Shown: positions 9,510-16,627, counted from the stretch's first letter. The stretch: DNA of 27,208 nt from JAWXTP01 sp044433415 (GCA_044433415.1 JAWXTP010000032.1:1-27208); one strand, 5' to 3'. Translations and numbers: made by a program. The notes: generated from the letters alone by a model not told the origin.

Positions 9510-11096
9510 ATGAATTTAGAAAATAAAGCCCTACTCTTGGGTGATGAAGCGATAGCAATAGGAGCTATACATGCAGGGATTTCGGGAGTTTATGCCTACC
9601 CTGGTACTCCGTCGACAGAGATTACAGAGTATATACAAAACTCGCCTGAAGCGACAACTATACATAGTGATTGGTGTGTTAACGAAAAAACTGCTATGGA
9701 AGCAGCCTTAGGTGTATCATACGTAGGTAAAAGAGCCCTAGTATGTATGAAACATGTGGGAATGAATGTTGCTGCTGACCCTTTTGTTAACTCAGCAGTG
9801 TCAGGTGTAAATGGTGGATTGGTAGTACTAGTAGCTGACGACCCTTCTATGCACTCGTCTCAGAATGAGCAAGATACTCGTTTTTATGCAAAATTTGCTT
9901 TAATTCCAACATTAGAGCCTTCTTCTCAACAAGAGGCTTATGATATGATGAGTTATGCTTTTGACTTGTCAGAAGATTTAAAATCTCCTGTTTTGATGCG
10001 TATTACTACTAGGATGGCACATAGCCGCGCAGTAGTTGAGATAGGTGCAAAAAGAGCGGAAAATGAAATTCACTATTCTGAAGATTTAAAACGTTGGATA
10101 TTACTTCCTGCTATTGCTCGTCGTCGCTACAATGAAGTAGTAGAACAACAAGCTGAGCTAGTTCGTAGAGCTACAGAATCTAAATATAACGCTTACGTTG
10201 AGGGTTCTGATAAAAGCCTAGGTGTTGTAGCATCTGGTATTGCTTGGAACTACCTTAATGAAAACTTCCCTGAGGGTTTGCCTTATTCAGCTGTTAAGGT
10301 GTCTCAATACCCTCTACCTAAACCATTAATTGCTAAACTGTTTGACGAATGTGACAGGGTATTGGTTTTAGAAGATGGACAGCCTTTTATTGAAGATCAA
10401 CTTCGTGGACTTATAGATAACCTTCCTATCTCTGGTAGATTAGACGGTGAAGTACCTCGCACAGGTGAGCTTACTCCTGATAACATAAAACCTGCATTGG
10501 GTATTGCTCCTAGTGAGACTCTACCTAGCAGTAAAGTTGTTGTACCTCGTCCACCTGCTATGTGTATGGGTTGTGGTCACCGTGATGTATATACAGCACT
10601 TAATAAAGTAGTTGCAGATTACGAAACTGCTAAAGTGTTTAGTGATATAGGTTGTTATACTCTAGGAGCACTACCTCCATTTACAGCAATTGATAGCTGT
10701 ATTGATATGGGTGCTTCTATCACTATGGCTAAAGGTGCTAGTGATGTTGGTCAGCACCCTGCAATTGCAGTTATTGGTGACTCTACATTTACTCACTCAG
10801 GTATGACTGGTCTTTTGGATGCTATTAATGCAAATAGTAAAATGACTGTTATCATTTCTGACAACCTTACTACAGGTATGACAGGAGGTCAAAAGTCGGC
10901 AGGTTTAAATAAGTATGAGGCTATATGTTTAGGTTTAGGGGTTGACCCAGAACACCTGAAAGTTGTAGTTCCTCTACCTAAAAACATGGCTCAAATTGAG
11001 GCTACATTACGTGAGGAGATAGAGTATGATGGTCTATCAGTTATTATACCTCGTAGAGAGTGTATACAAACATTAAAAAAATCAAAGAAAAAGTAG
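9510..11096 (+). CDS. iorA: Indolepyruvate:ferredoxin oxidoreductase, alpha subunit
   Basis: A 528-aa thiamine-diphosphate enzyme subunit that oxidatively decarboxylates aryl pyruvates (indole-, phenyl- and hydroxyphenylpyruvate) to arylacetyl-CoA, with ferredoxin as electron acceptor. The N-terminal pyrimidine-binding half starts with LLLGDEAIAIGAI and YPGTPSTEI. The C-terminal half has CMGCGHRDVY and the ThDP/Mg motif GDSTFTHSGM...SDN. The chain ends soon after IIPRREC with a lysine tail, so the C-terminal two-[4Fe-4S] ferredoxin domain known from archaeal IorA is absent. I use the ATG at 9510; the open frame extends to a TTG at 9474 but those 12 codons are not family-like. iorB follows 4 nt later. 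Confidence 0.93.
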   Translation: MNLENKALLLGDEAIAIGAIHAGISGVYAYPGTPSTEITEYIQNSPEATTIHSDWCVNEKTAMEAALGVSYVGKRALVCMKHVGMNVAADPFVNSAVSGVNGGLVVLVADDPSMHSSQNEQDTRFYAKFALIPTLEPSSQQEAYDMMSYAFDLSEDLKSPVLMRITTRMAHSRAVVEIGAKRAENEIHYSEDLKRWILLPAIARRRYNEVVEQQAELVRRATESKYNAYVEGSDKSLGVVASGIAWNYLNENFPEGLPYSAVKVSQYPLPKPLIAKLFDECDRVLVLEDGQPFIEDQLRGLIDNLPISGRLDGEVPRTGELTPDNIKPALGIAPSETLPSSKVVVPRPPAMCMGCGHRDVYTALNKVVADYETAKVFSDIGCYTLGALPPFTAIDSCIDMGASITMAKGASDVGQHPAIAVIGDSTFTHSGMTGLLDAINANSKMTVIISDNLTTGMTGGQKSAGLNKYEAICLGLGVDPEHLKVVVPLPKNMAQIEATLREEIEYDGLSVIIPRRECIQTLKKSKKK

Positions 11097-11100
11097 ATTT

Positions 11101-11685
11101 ATGAAATGCGATATAATTCTTTCAGGAGTTGGAGGACAAGGGATTCTTTCAATAGCAGCAGTAATCGGTGAGGCAGTTCGCGCCGAAGGGCTTAATATTA
11201 AACAGGCTGAAGTTCATGGTATGAGCCAACGTGGAGGTGATGTGCAAACAAACCTTCGTATAAGTTCAGAGCCTATAGCATCGGATTTGATTCCTTTTGC
11301 TGGTGCTGATGCTATTATCTCTTTAGAACCTATGGAGGCTTTACGTTACTTGCCTTACCTTAAAAAGGGAGGTTGGATAGTTACTTCTTCTGCTCCGTTT
11401 ATTAATATACCTAATTACCCAGAAGCAGAAGCCGTACTTGATGAATTACGTGCACTGCCTAACGTGCTTATGCTTGATGTGGATGCACAAGCTAAAGAAG
11501 CTAGTGTTAACCGTTCAGCAAATATCTTACTACTAGGTGCTGCATCACATATCCTAGGGATAGAACGTGAAGACCTAGAAGGTGGAATAAAAAGAATATT
11601 TGCACGTAAAGGCGAAAAAATCGTTGAAGCAAATATTAAGGCGTTTGGTATAGGTGTTGAAGCAGTATCCAATCAGTTAAGATAA
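11101..11685 (+). CDS. iorB: Indolepyruvate:ferredoxin oxidoreductase, beta subunit
   Basis: A 194-aa gamma-type 2-oxoacid oxidoreductase subunit that completes the IorAB enzyme. It begins MKCDIILSGVGGQGILS, whose GVGGQG loop (about 9-14) is diagnostic. HGMSQRGGDVQTNLR near residues 40-54 is the second conserved block. The start lies 4 nt after the iorA stop, so the two are surely co-translated. The length is normal for this subunit. A structured repeat begins 29 nt after the stop, before the aminotransferase gene. Confidence 0.94.
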   Translation: MKCDIILSGVGGQGILSIAAVIGEAVRAEGLNIKQAEVHGMSQRGGDVQTNLRISSEPIASDLIPFAGADAIISLEPMEALRYLPYLKKGGWIVTSSAPFINIPNYPEAEAVLDELRALPNVLMLDVDAQAKEASVNRSANILLLGAASHILGIEREDLEGGIKRIFARKGEKIVEANIKAFGIGVEAVSNQLR

Positions 11686-11714
11686 TTTCGTGTCCGGCAA
11701 GGAACATCGGGATA

Positions 11715-12028
11715 GCTTTCCCCAATAACGGCTCATCTTTGCGACCTTTTTCAAAGTTTTAGTGCTCACAACCCTCAAGGTTGCTCCGCGTAAAACTTTA
11801 AAAAACGCCGCAAATCAAGGGAGGCTCTAATAACTATGCTTTAAACGATTTCTAATTTTAAAGCGTTAGATTTTGATTTTATAAAATAAGTCATAGCGGT
11901 TACTATGGCGCATTTTATAAAATTAAAAGATGAGGCTTTAAAATTTGAAAGCATTAAAGTATAGTTGTTAGAGATTCCTTAGACCATTCTTGGGAAAAGC
12001 GCACAGCCTACTCCCTGCCCTATGCAGG
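11715..12028 (+). repeat. Structured intergenic repeat, copy 3, interrupted by a nested foldback
   Basis: Sense-oriented after iorB. It starts GCTTTCCCCAATAACGGC; the main hairpin has arms TTTGCGACC... (from 11739) and ...GCCGCAAAT (to 11815) around the apex CAACC-CTCAA-GGTTG. Relative to copies 1 and 2, CAGCC/GGCTG has become CAACC/GGTTG, a compensated change. A separate 164-bp foldback (11817-11980) interrupts the repeat. It then resumes with ACCATTCTTGGGAAAAGC (11983-12000), complementary to the left end, and closes with the tail hairpin CCTGC-CCTAT-GCAGG (12014-12028). With its insert it fills most of the 437-nt iorB-aminotransferase gap. Confidence 0.8.
11817..11980. mobile_element. 164-bp foldback nested in repeat copy 3 (MITE-like)
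   Basis: The ends are AAGG and CCTT. The outer arms read CTCTAATAACTATGCTTTAA and, from the other side, CTCTAACAACTATACTTTAA. The inner arms share TTTTAAAGC and ATTTTATAAAAT, and the apex is CATAG-CGGTTA-CTATG. Several arm differences are G-U compatible. Copy 2 lacks this block at the same point (GCCGCAAAT then ACCATTC), so it looks inserted. There is no coding capacity and no obvious target-site duplication. Confidence 0.6.
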
Positions 12029-12074
12029 TTAAAATTGCGTTATGTATAGTTATAAGCTGTAAAAAAAAGAAGAA

Positions 12075-12102
12075 CAGCATAATTCAGCATTATATGCTGA
12101 AT
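12075..12102 (+). promoter_or_regulatory. Alternative hairpin upstream of the aminotransferase start
   Basis: ATTCAGCAT-TAT-ATGCTGAAT (12082-12102) is a perfect 9-bp hairpin ending 20 nt before the ATG. A second CAGCAT at 12075-12080 could compete for the same ATGCTG at 12094-12099. No T-run follows, so an operator or translation-control element is more likely than a terminator. Confidence 0.45.
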
Positions 12103-12122
12103 ATTAATAAAACATATAATAT

Positions 12123-13433
12123 ATGAGTGAAGTATTTGACAGAACTTTAGTTGCTGAAACTATGGATGAGCTAAAAATAGGCTCTTTGTCTACAGCAACT
12201 ATAGGTCAGATGTTAAGCCTTGCGGCAACATTAGAGAAAAAAACAGAAATACCATTTGTGAGAATGGACCAAGGCATACCTGGGTTGTCTCCTTGTGGTA
12301 TTGGTATGGCAGCTGAGAAAGAGGCACTAGATAAAGGGGTTGCTTCATTATACCCAGCAGCTGAAGGGGTGCAAGAGCTTAAAACAGAGAGTTCAAGATT
12401 TATTAAAGCATTTCTTGATATAGATATTTCTGCTATATCTTGTCTGCCAACGACAGGTTCAGTAGCAGGTTCGTTTGGTTCTTTTATTATCTGTAGTCAA
12501 TTATCAGAAGAGAAAGATACTATCCTTTTTGTGGATCCTGGTTTTCCTATTCAGAAGGCTCAGCTAAACATGTTAGGGATTAAGTTTAAATCTTTTGACC
12601 TTTTTGAATATAGAGGAGAAGCCTTACGTGGAAAATTAGAAGAAGAACTTAGCTCAGGACGTATTGCAGGGATAGTGTATTCCTCACCAAATAATCCTAC
12701 ATGGATTACCTTTACAGAGCAAGAGTTACAGATATTTGGAGAGATAGCCACTAAGTATGACACTATTATCTTAGAAGATTTAGCATATTTTGGTATGGAT
12801 TCTCGTGAGAACTATGGCATTCCTTTTGAAGCGCCTTATATACCAACAGTAGCACGTTACACAGAAAACTATATACTTTTTATCTCTAGTTCAAAGATAT
12901 TTAGTTATGCTGGTCAGCGTGTGGCTGTAGCATGTGTGAGTGATGCTTTATATAACAGAATCTACCCAGAGCTTGCGAAACGCTATAACGGAGGAGGTCA
13001 CTTTGGTATAACTTTCACTAACGCAGTGATGTATATGATAACTTCGGGTGTTGCTCATTCTGTGCAGTTAGGTCTTGCTGCAATGTTTAAGGCATCTAGT
13101 GATGGAGTCTTTAACTTTGTTGAAGCTACTAAGGAATATAGTCGTAGAGCTATACGTATGAAAGAAATTCTTTATAAACATGGTTTCCATGTTGTTTATG
13201 ACAAGGATATAGACCGTGAAATTGGTGATGGATTTTTCTTTACTATAGGCTATAAATCTATGAGTTGTAGCGAATTGGTGAGTGAGTTTGTACACTATGG
13301 CATTAGCTCTATATCACTTTCTACAACAGGGTCATTACGTGAAGGGGTGAGAGCTTGTACTTCAAGAATGACAGACGAAATAATGGATATATTTGATAAA
13401 AGGTTAGCTCAATTTGCAGCTGATCATCAATAA
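12123..13433 (+). CDS. PLP-dependent class I/II aminotransferase (probably aromatic)
   Basis: A 436-aa fold-type I aminotransferase. The PLP lysine is Lys258 in SSSKIFSYAGQR; the pyridine-binding pair SSPNNP (187-192) and EDLAYF (Asp219) are in the expected order, with TTGS near 110 as the phosphate loop. The family interconverts amino acids and 2-oxoacids. Its position between iorAB and paaK argues for aromatic amino acids, which would deliver aryl pyruvates to IorAB; the specificity is inferred from context only. A 14-bp hairpin follows the stop. The start is the first ATG after the A-rich leader; no Shine-Dalgarno is visible. Confidence 0.85.
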   Translation: MSEVFDRTLVAETMDELKIGSLSTATIGQMLSLAATLEKKTEIPFVRMDQGIPGLSPCGIGMAAEKEALDKGVASLYPAAEGVQELKTESSRFIKAFLDIDISAISCLPTTGSVAGSFGSFIICSQLSEEKDTILFVDPGFPIQKAQLNMLGIKFKSFDLFEYRGEALRGKLEEELSSGRIAGIVYSSPNNPTWITFTEQELQIFGEIATKYDTIILEDLAYFGMDSRENYGIPFEAPYIPTVARYTENYILFISSSKIFSYAGQRVAVACVSDALYNRIYPELAKRYNGGGHFGITFTNAVMYMITSGVAHSVQLGLAAMFKASSDGVFNFVEATKEYSRRAIRMKEILYKHGFHVVYDKDIDREIGDGFFFTIGYKSMSCSELVSEFVHYGISSISLSTTGSLREGVRACTSRMTDEIMDIFDKRLAQFAADHQ

Positions 13434-13444
13434 AAACTTTAAAA

Positions 13445-13478
13445 TCTAGGACTTCACAGAATTTTGTGAAGTCTTAGA
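13445..13478 (+). terminator. 14-bp hairpin after the aminotransferase gene
   Basis: TCTAGGACTTCACA and TGTGAAGTCTTAGA pair along all 14 positions (one G-U) around a 6-nt loop. It begins 12 nt after the stop. The following sequence is CTTAAGG rather than a T-run, so it may be a partial attenuator or mRNA 3' end rather than a full terminator. Confidence 0.5.
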
Positions 13479-13518
13479 CTTAAGGCTTCCTATCAATAAC
13501 TTAAATAACTTAAATAAT

Positions 13519-14817
13519 ATGATCTGGAATAAAACTAAAGAATGTATGTCACGTGAAGATATGCGTGAATTACAAAATGAGAGACTTCGTAAAACAGTAC
13601 ATAAGGTATATCATAGCACTCCATTTTATAGAGAAAAAATGCAACAGCTAGGTATCACCCCAGAAGATATACAGACTGTAGATGATATAGTAAAATTACC
13701 TTTTACTACTAAAAATGACTTACGTGACAATTATCCTTATGGATTGTTTGCAGCTCCTATGTCTGAGATTGTACGTATTCACGCATCGTCAGGCACTACA
13801 GGACGACCTACAGTAGTTGGTTATACTCGTAGAGATATATCAAACTGGTCGGAGATGGTAGCTAGAGCATTTACAGCTTATGGCGTTGCTAAAGAAGACG
13901 TTATCTCTGTAGCTTATGGTTATGGCTTATTTACAGGGGGCTTAGGTGCTCACTATGGAGCTGAGAATCTTGGCGCAACAGTTATCCCATTTGGAACAGG
14001 TAATACACGTAAGCATATTCAGTTTATGCATGACTTAGGTGCAACAGCTTTTGCTTCAACTCCTTCTTTTGCTCTTTATTTAGCAGACACTATTAAAGCA
14101 TCTGGTATGAACCGTGATGAGTTGAAATTGCGTATAGGTATATTTGGTGCTGAGCCTTGGACAGAGAACATGCGTAAAGAAATTGAAGAACGTCTAGGTA
14201 TAGATGCTTATAATATCTATGGTTTAAGTGAAATTATGGGACCTGGGGTATCTTATGAGTGTGAATGCAAAAATGGCTCTCATATAGTTGAAGATCATAT
14301 TTATCCTGAAATTATTTCTCCTGAAACTCTACAGCCTCTACCTTATGGAGAGCAGGGGGAATTGGTGTTTACTACTATCACAAAAGAGGGTATTCCTTTG
14401 CTTCGTTATCGTACTAAAGACCTTTGCTCGTTGATTAATGAGCCTTGTGCTTGTGGTCGTACAAATGTCAGAATGACTCGTATTGTAGGTCGTTCAGATG
14501 ATATGCTTATCATTCGTGGTGTTAATGTTTTCCCATCACAAATAGAGGAAGTTATCTTAGGTATTGAAGAGCTAGAACCTCACTACCTTATCGTAGTTGA
14601 CCGTGTGAATAATCAAGATACTTTTGAAGTTCAAGTTGAGGTTAAAGCAGAAGCATTTAGTGATGATATAACAAAAATGCTTGATATCAAGAAACGTACA
14701 CTGTCACACATGCATAGTATGTTAGGCTTAAATCCTGCAATTAAACTAGTAGCTCCTAGTACTATAGAACGTAGTATGGGTAAGGCAGTTAGAGTTATAG
14801 ATAATAGAAAATTATAA
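13519..14817 (+). CDS. Phenylacetate-CoA ligase family protein (PaaK-like)
   Basis: A 432-aa adenylate-forming enzyme that joins arylacetates to CoA with ATP, or may run in reverse to release arylacetate from its CoA ester. The AMP-binding P-loop is HASSGTTGRPT (88-98); YGLSE and the downstream RTKD/GRSDDM/RGVNVFPSQIEE blocks are the usual PaaK C-terminal signatures. Cys residues in ECECK and EPCACGR could bind a metal, as in some structures of the family. Placement after iorAB and an aminotransferase, and directly before an ACT protein, is the common Bacteroidales arrangement. The leader holds a tandem TAACTTAAA repeat (13497-13514). Confidence 0.9.
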   Translation: MIWNKTKECMSREDMRELQNERLRKTVHKVYHSTPFYREKMQQLGITPEDIQTVDDIVKLPFTTKNDLRDNYPYGLFAAPMSEIVRIHASSGTTGRPTVVGYTRRDISNWSEMVARAFTAYGVAKEDVISVAYGYGLFTGGLGAHYGAENLGATVIPFGTGNTRKHIQFMHDLGATAFASTPSFALYLADTIKASGMNRDELKLRIGIFGAEPWTENMRKEIEERLGIDAYNIYGLSEIMGPGVSYECECKNGSHIVEDHIYPEIISPETLQPLPYGEQGELVFTTITKEGIPLLRYRTKDLCSLINEPCACGRTNVRMTRIVGRSDDMLIIRGVNVFPSQIEEVILGIEELEPHYLIVVDRVNNQDTFEVQVEVKAEAFSDDITKMLDIKKRTLSHMHSMLGLNPAIKLVAPSTIERSMGKAVRVIDNRKL

Positions 14818-14822
14818 ACAAT

Positions 14823-14830
14823 AAAGGAGG
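14823..14830 (+). promoter_or_regulatory. Strong Shine-Dalgarno for the ACT gene
   Basis: AAAGGAGG lies 6 nt before the ATG at 14837. It is close to the ideal anti-SD complement. This is unusual here, since the other start sites I checked have A-rich leaders with no such motif. Confidence 0.8.
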
Positions 14831-14836
14831 ATAGTT

Positions 14837-15220
14837 ATGAGAATTAAACAATTATCAATTTTTATAGAAAATAGAGTGGGAGTAGTAAATGAAGTTATTT
14901 CTATTCTTAGTAGTGCGGGCGTTAGTCTTCGCGCATTTTCTTTGGCTGATGGCAATGATTTTGGTATCTTACGTATTATAGTTCCTGATGCAGATTTTGC
15001 TCAGAAAGTTTTGCAAGATGCAGGTTATAAGGTAAGTCAAGTTGAGGTAATATGTCTTGAAGTACCTAATGTTGCAGGTGGCGTATTAGGCTCACTTGAC
15101 AAGCTAGCTCAAAATGATGTGTTTATAAAATACATGTATTCGTTCTCTGATAGCGATGTTGCTAGAGTTATAATTTGTACTAATGATTTAGATCGTAGCA
15201 TTCAGGTTCTTTTGTCTTAA
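14837..15220 (+). CDS. Double ACT-domain protein
   Basis: A 127-aa cytoplasmic protein made of two ACT domains: residues 1-70 (KQLSIFIENRVGVVNEVISIL begins the first) and about 70-127, with the second Gly-rich turn at VAGGVLGSL. ACT domains bind amino acids, so this probably senses an aromatic amino acid for the pathway encoded just upstream; binding is inferred. It starts 19 nt after paaK behind a strong Shine-Dalgarno. Stand-alone ACT proteins next to paaK are a recurring arrangement. It is followed by a long hairpin that ends this gene cluster. Confidence 0.85.
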   Translation: MRIKQLSIFIENRVGVVNEVISILSSAGVSLRAFSLADGNDFGILRIIVPDADFAQKVLQDAGYKVSQVEVICLEVPNVAGGVLGSLDKLAQNDVFIKYMYSFSDSDVARVIICTNDLDRSIQVLLS

Positions 15221-15233
15221 CACTGGTGTTAGG

Positions 15234-15276
15234 TTTTAGCTTTTAGCTTGTCGCCCCTATAAGCTAAAAGCTAAAA
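15234..15276. terminator. Bidirectional terminator between convergent genes
   Basis: TTTTAGCTTTTAGCTT (15234-15249) and its perfect complement (15261-15276) form a 16-bp stem with an 11-nt loop. It separates the ACT gene (plus) from the zinc-ribbon gene (minus). The right arm is built from tandem AAGCTAA heptamers. Confidence 0.8.
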
Positions 15277-15277
15277 G

Positions 15278-15490
15278 CTACAAGCTAACTTTTCTTGCTT
15301 TTACCGCTCCGCTCCACGAACAGCCTAAACAATATATTGTTTCAGTGTCGTAACCTTCTACAGAGTCTCCTTCTCGTTTAGGGATTATCTCTCCCTCATA
15401 ACTCACATACACAGGTAGTATGTCGCTACTGTTAGTACTTTTCAAGTAGAAATTCGGAATTTGGCACTTAGGGCACATTTGTTTTCTCAT
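15278..15490 (-). CDS. Small zinc-ribbon protein, hypothetical
   Basis: A 70-aa protein with two Cys pairs, CPKC at about 6-9 and CLGC at about 54-57, spaced as in a zinc ribbon. No other domain is recognisable. It starts 23 nt after the truncated CNNM gene and was probably co-transcribed with it. Its stop abuts the convergent terminator. A structural or nucleic-acid-binding role is possible but nothing in the sequence decides it. Confidence 0.65.
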   Translation of the reverse strand: MRKQMCPKCQIPNFYLKSTNSSDILPVYVSYEGEIIPKREGDSVEGYDTETIYCLGCSWSGAVKARKVSL

Positions 15491-15506
15491 AATTTTATTT
15501 ATTTAA

Positions 15507-15525
15507 AAAGTTTCTAAAACTTCCC
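15507..15525 (-). repeat. GGGAAGTTTTAGAAACTTT short repeat at the end of the CNNM gene
   Basis: The same 19-nt string occurs on the plus strand at 27071-27089. Here it encodes the final Gly-Lys-Phe codons and the TAG stop of the CNNM gene. It has internal dyad symmetry, AAGTTT-TAG-AAACTT. Confidence 0.7.
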
Positions 15526-16080
15526 ATTAATTTTTTTTATTATATCTTCTTTCGTGATTACACCTTCTTTTAATCCTGTGTCAATCATAGCTATAACTTC
15601 ATCGCGGCTTATAAAATTGTCCTTGTCTTTATTTTCTATAGTATCTGTAAGTAACTCCGAAAGACGAACAAGAGGATAACAGATAAATATCATGGCGCGT
15701 ATCATCTTTGTAGCAGGTAAAGATAGAGTTCTCCAATATGTAGCACCTATAGTCTTAGGGATAATTTCTGATAATATAAGGATAAGAACAGTTAATATCG
15801 CTGAGATAAGTCCAAAGTGTTCTTCTCCAAAAACTTTTACTGCTTGCGCTCCAACACCAGCAGCACCTATGGTGTGAGCTATGGTGTTAAGCGATAGTAT
15901 TGCTGAAATAGGTCTGTCAATATTTGTTTTATAGTCTTTTAATAAGGTTGCTTCCTTTGCTCCTTGACCTTCTTTCATTGCTATAAATGAAGCAGGTGTG
16001 GAGAGCAAAATAGCCTCTAAGAAAGAACATAAAAATGATATGGATAATGCTATTGCGAGATATAAAAATATAAGTCCCAT
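15514..16080 (-). CDS. CNNM/DUF21 membrane domain protein, truncated (no CBS domains)
   Basis: A 188-aa protein matching only the membrane part of the CNNM/CorC-type 'hemolysin' family, which is linked to divalent-cation transport. Four hydrophobic segments lie at about 2-28, 62-80, 85-108 and 125-145, with SLNTIAHTIGAAGVGAQA and LSEIIPKTIGATYWR between them. Full-length members continue with a CBS pair and often a CorC_HlyC domain to roughly 330-430 aa. Here the chain stops at EGVITKEDIIKKINGKF, about where the linker to the CBS domains begins. The last codons and stop come from a short repeat also found at 27071. It may still fold; whether it works is unknown. Confidence 0.8.
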   Translation of the reverse strand: MGLIFLYLAIALSISFLCSFLEAILLSTPASFIAMKEGQGAKEATLLKDYKTNIDRPISAILSLNTIAHTIGAAGVGAQAVKVFGEEHFGLISAILTVLILILSEIIPKTIGATYWRTLSLPATKMIRAMIFICYPLVRLSELLTDTIENKDKDNFISRDEVIAMIDTGLKEGVITKEDIIKKINGKF

Positions 16081-16192
16081 TTGTATTATTTTTTATAGTG
16101 TTGTAAGTATACGATGATTTAAACTAACTTTATCTATGTAGTTAGCACTGAATGTAAATAAATGATGTTACGATATTTATATGTTGTATAGC

Positions 16193-16567
16193 TTATACCC
16201 GTATATTGCGTAAGAGGTAAAAAAGCCTCTTTTGTTGCTGATTCTCTAATGGAAATTCATAGTTATGCGAACAACTGCATTTGTAGTTAAAGTTAACTGT
16301 TATAACTCTTTCCCACGTTAAAAGCCTTGACGTATTTTGTCGCGATGGAACGCGTTTAGTTAAGCGCGGTGTTACTGATATCTTTGAAGGAGTTTCACGA
16401 TTATCAGAATCTTCAATATTGTCAGCTAGTAGGAAACTTTGGTCTAAGTCCTCTACAAAGTAATGCTTAGTTTCATTATGACAGTACACGTCACAGCTAT
16501 CTTTTTCAATGCAGAAAAAGATAAACAATGAAGATATGGTAAATAAAATAGCTAGTTTGCTTTTCAT
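16193..16567 (-). CDS. Small exported hypothetical protein
   Basis: A 124-aa protein from the ATG at 16567 (MKSKLAILFTISSLFIFF is a signal peptide or membrane anchor). An upstream ATG at 16582 would add five residues before the hydrophobic stretch. The mature part has CDVYCHNETKH near the N-terminus, a Thr/Arg-rich middle and CSCSH further on, so it could bind a metal or form disulfides. I recognise no family. A perfect Bacteroides-type promoter 29-60 nt upstream supports that it is real. It is transcribed away from the sulfatase. Confidence 0.65.
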   Translation of the reverse strand: MKSKLAILFTISSLFIFFCIEKDSCDVYCHNETKHYFVEDLDQSFLLADNIEDSDNRETPSKISVTPRLTKRVPSRQNTSRLLTWERVITVNFNYKCSCSHNYEFPLENQQQKRLFYLLRNIRV

Positions 16568-16595
16568 CCTATAAATAATCATTACGTGCTTTTCA

Positions 16596-16627
16596 CAAAA
16601 ATACGTAATCTATTTGATTATTCCAAA
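16596..16627 (-). promoter_or_regulatory. Full-consensus Bacteroides promoter for the 124-aa gene
   Basis: On the minus strand: TTTG, 20 nt, TATTTTTG. Both elements and the spacing match the Bacteroidota primary-sigma consensus. The leader to the ATG at 16567 would be about 20 nt. Confidence 0.75.

Noticed and set aside
15234..15290. AAGCTAA tandem heptamers as a variable-number repeat
   Set aside because: Only about four units are present, and they are fully explained by the terminator stem.
15490..15516. Frameshift explaining the short CNNM protein
   Set aside because: There is only a 23-nt gap before the zinc-ribbon gene, and neither that gap nor that gene encodes CBS-like sequence in any frame I read.
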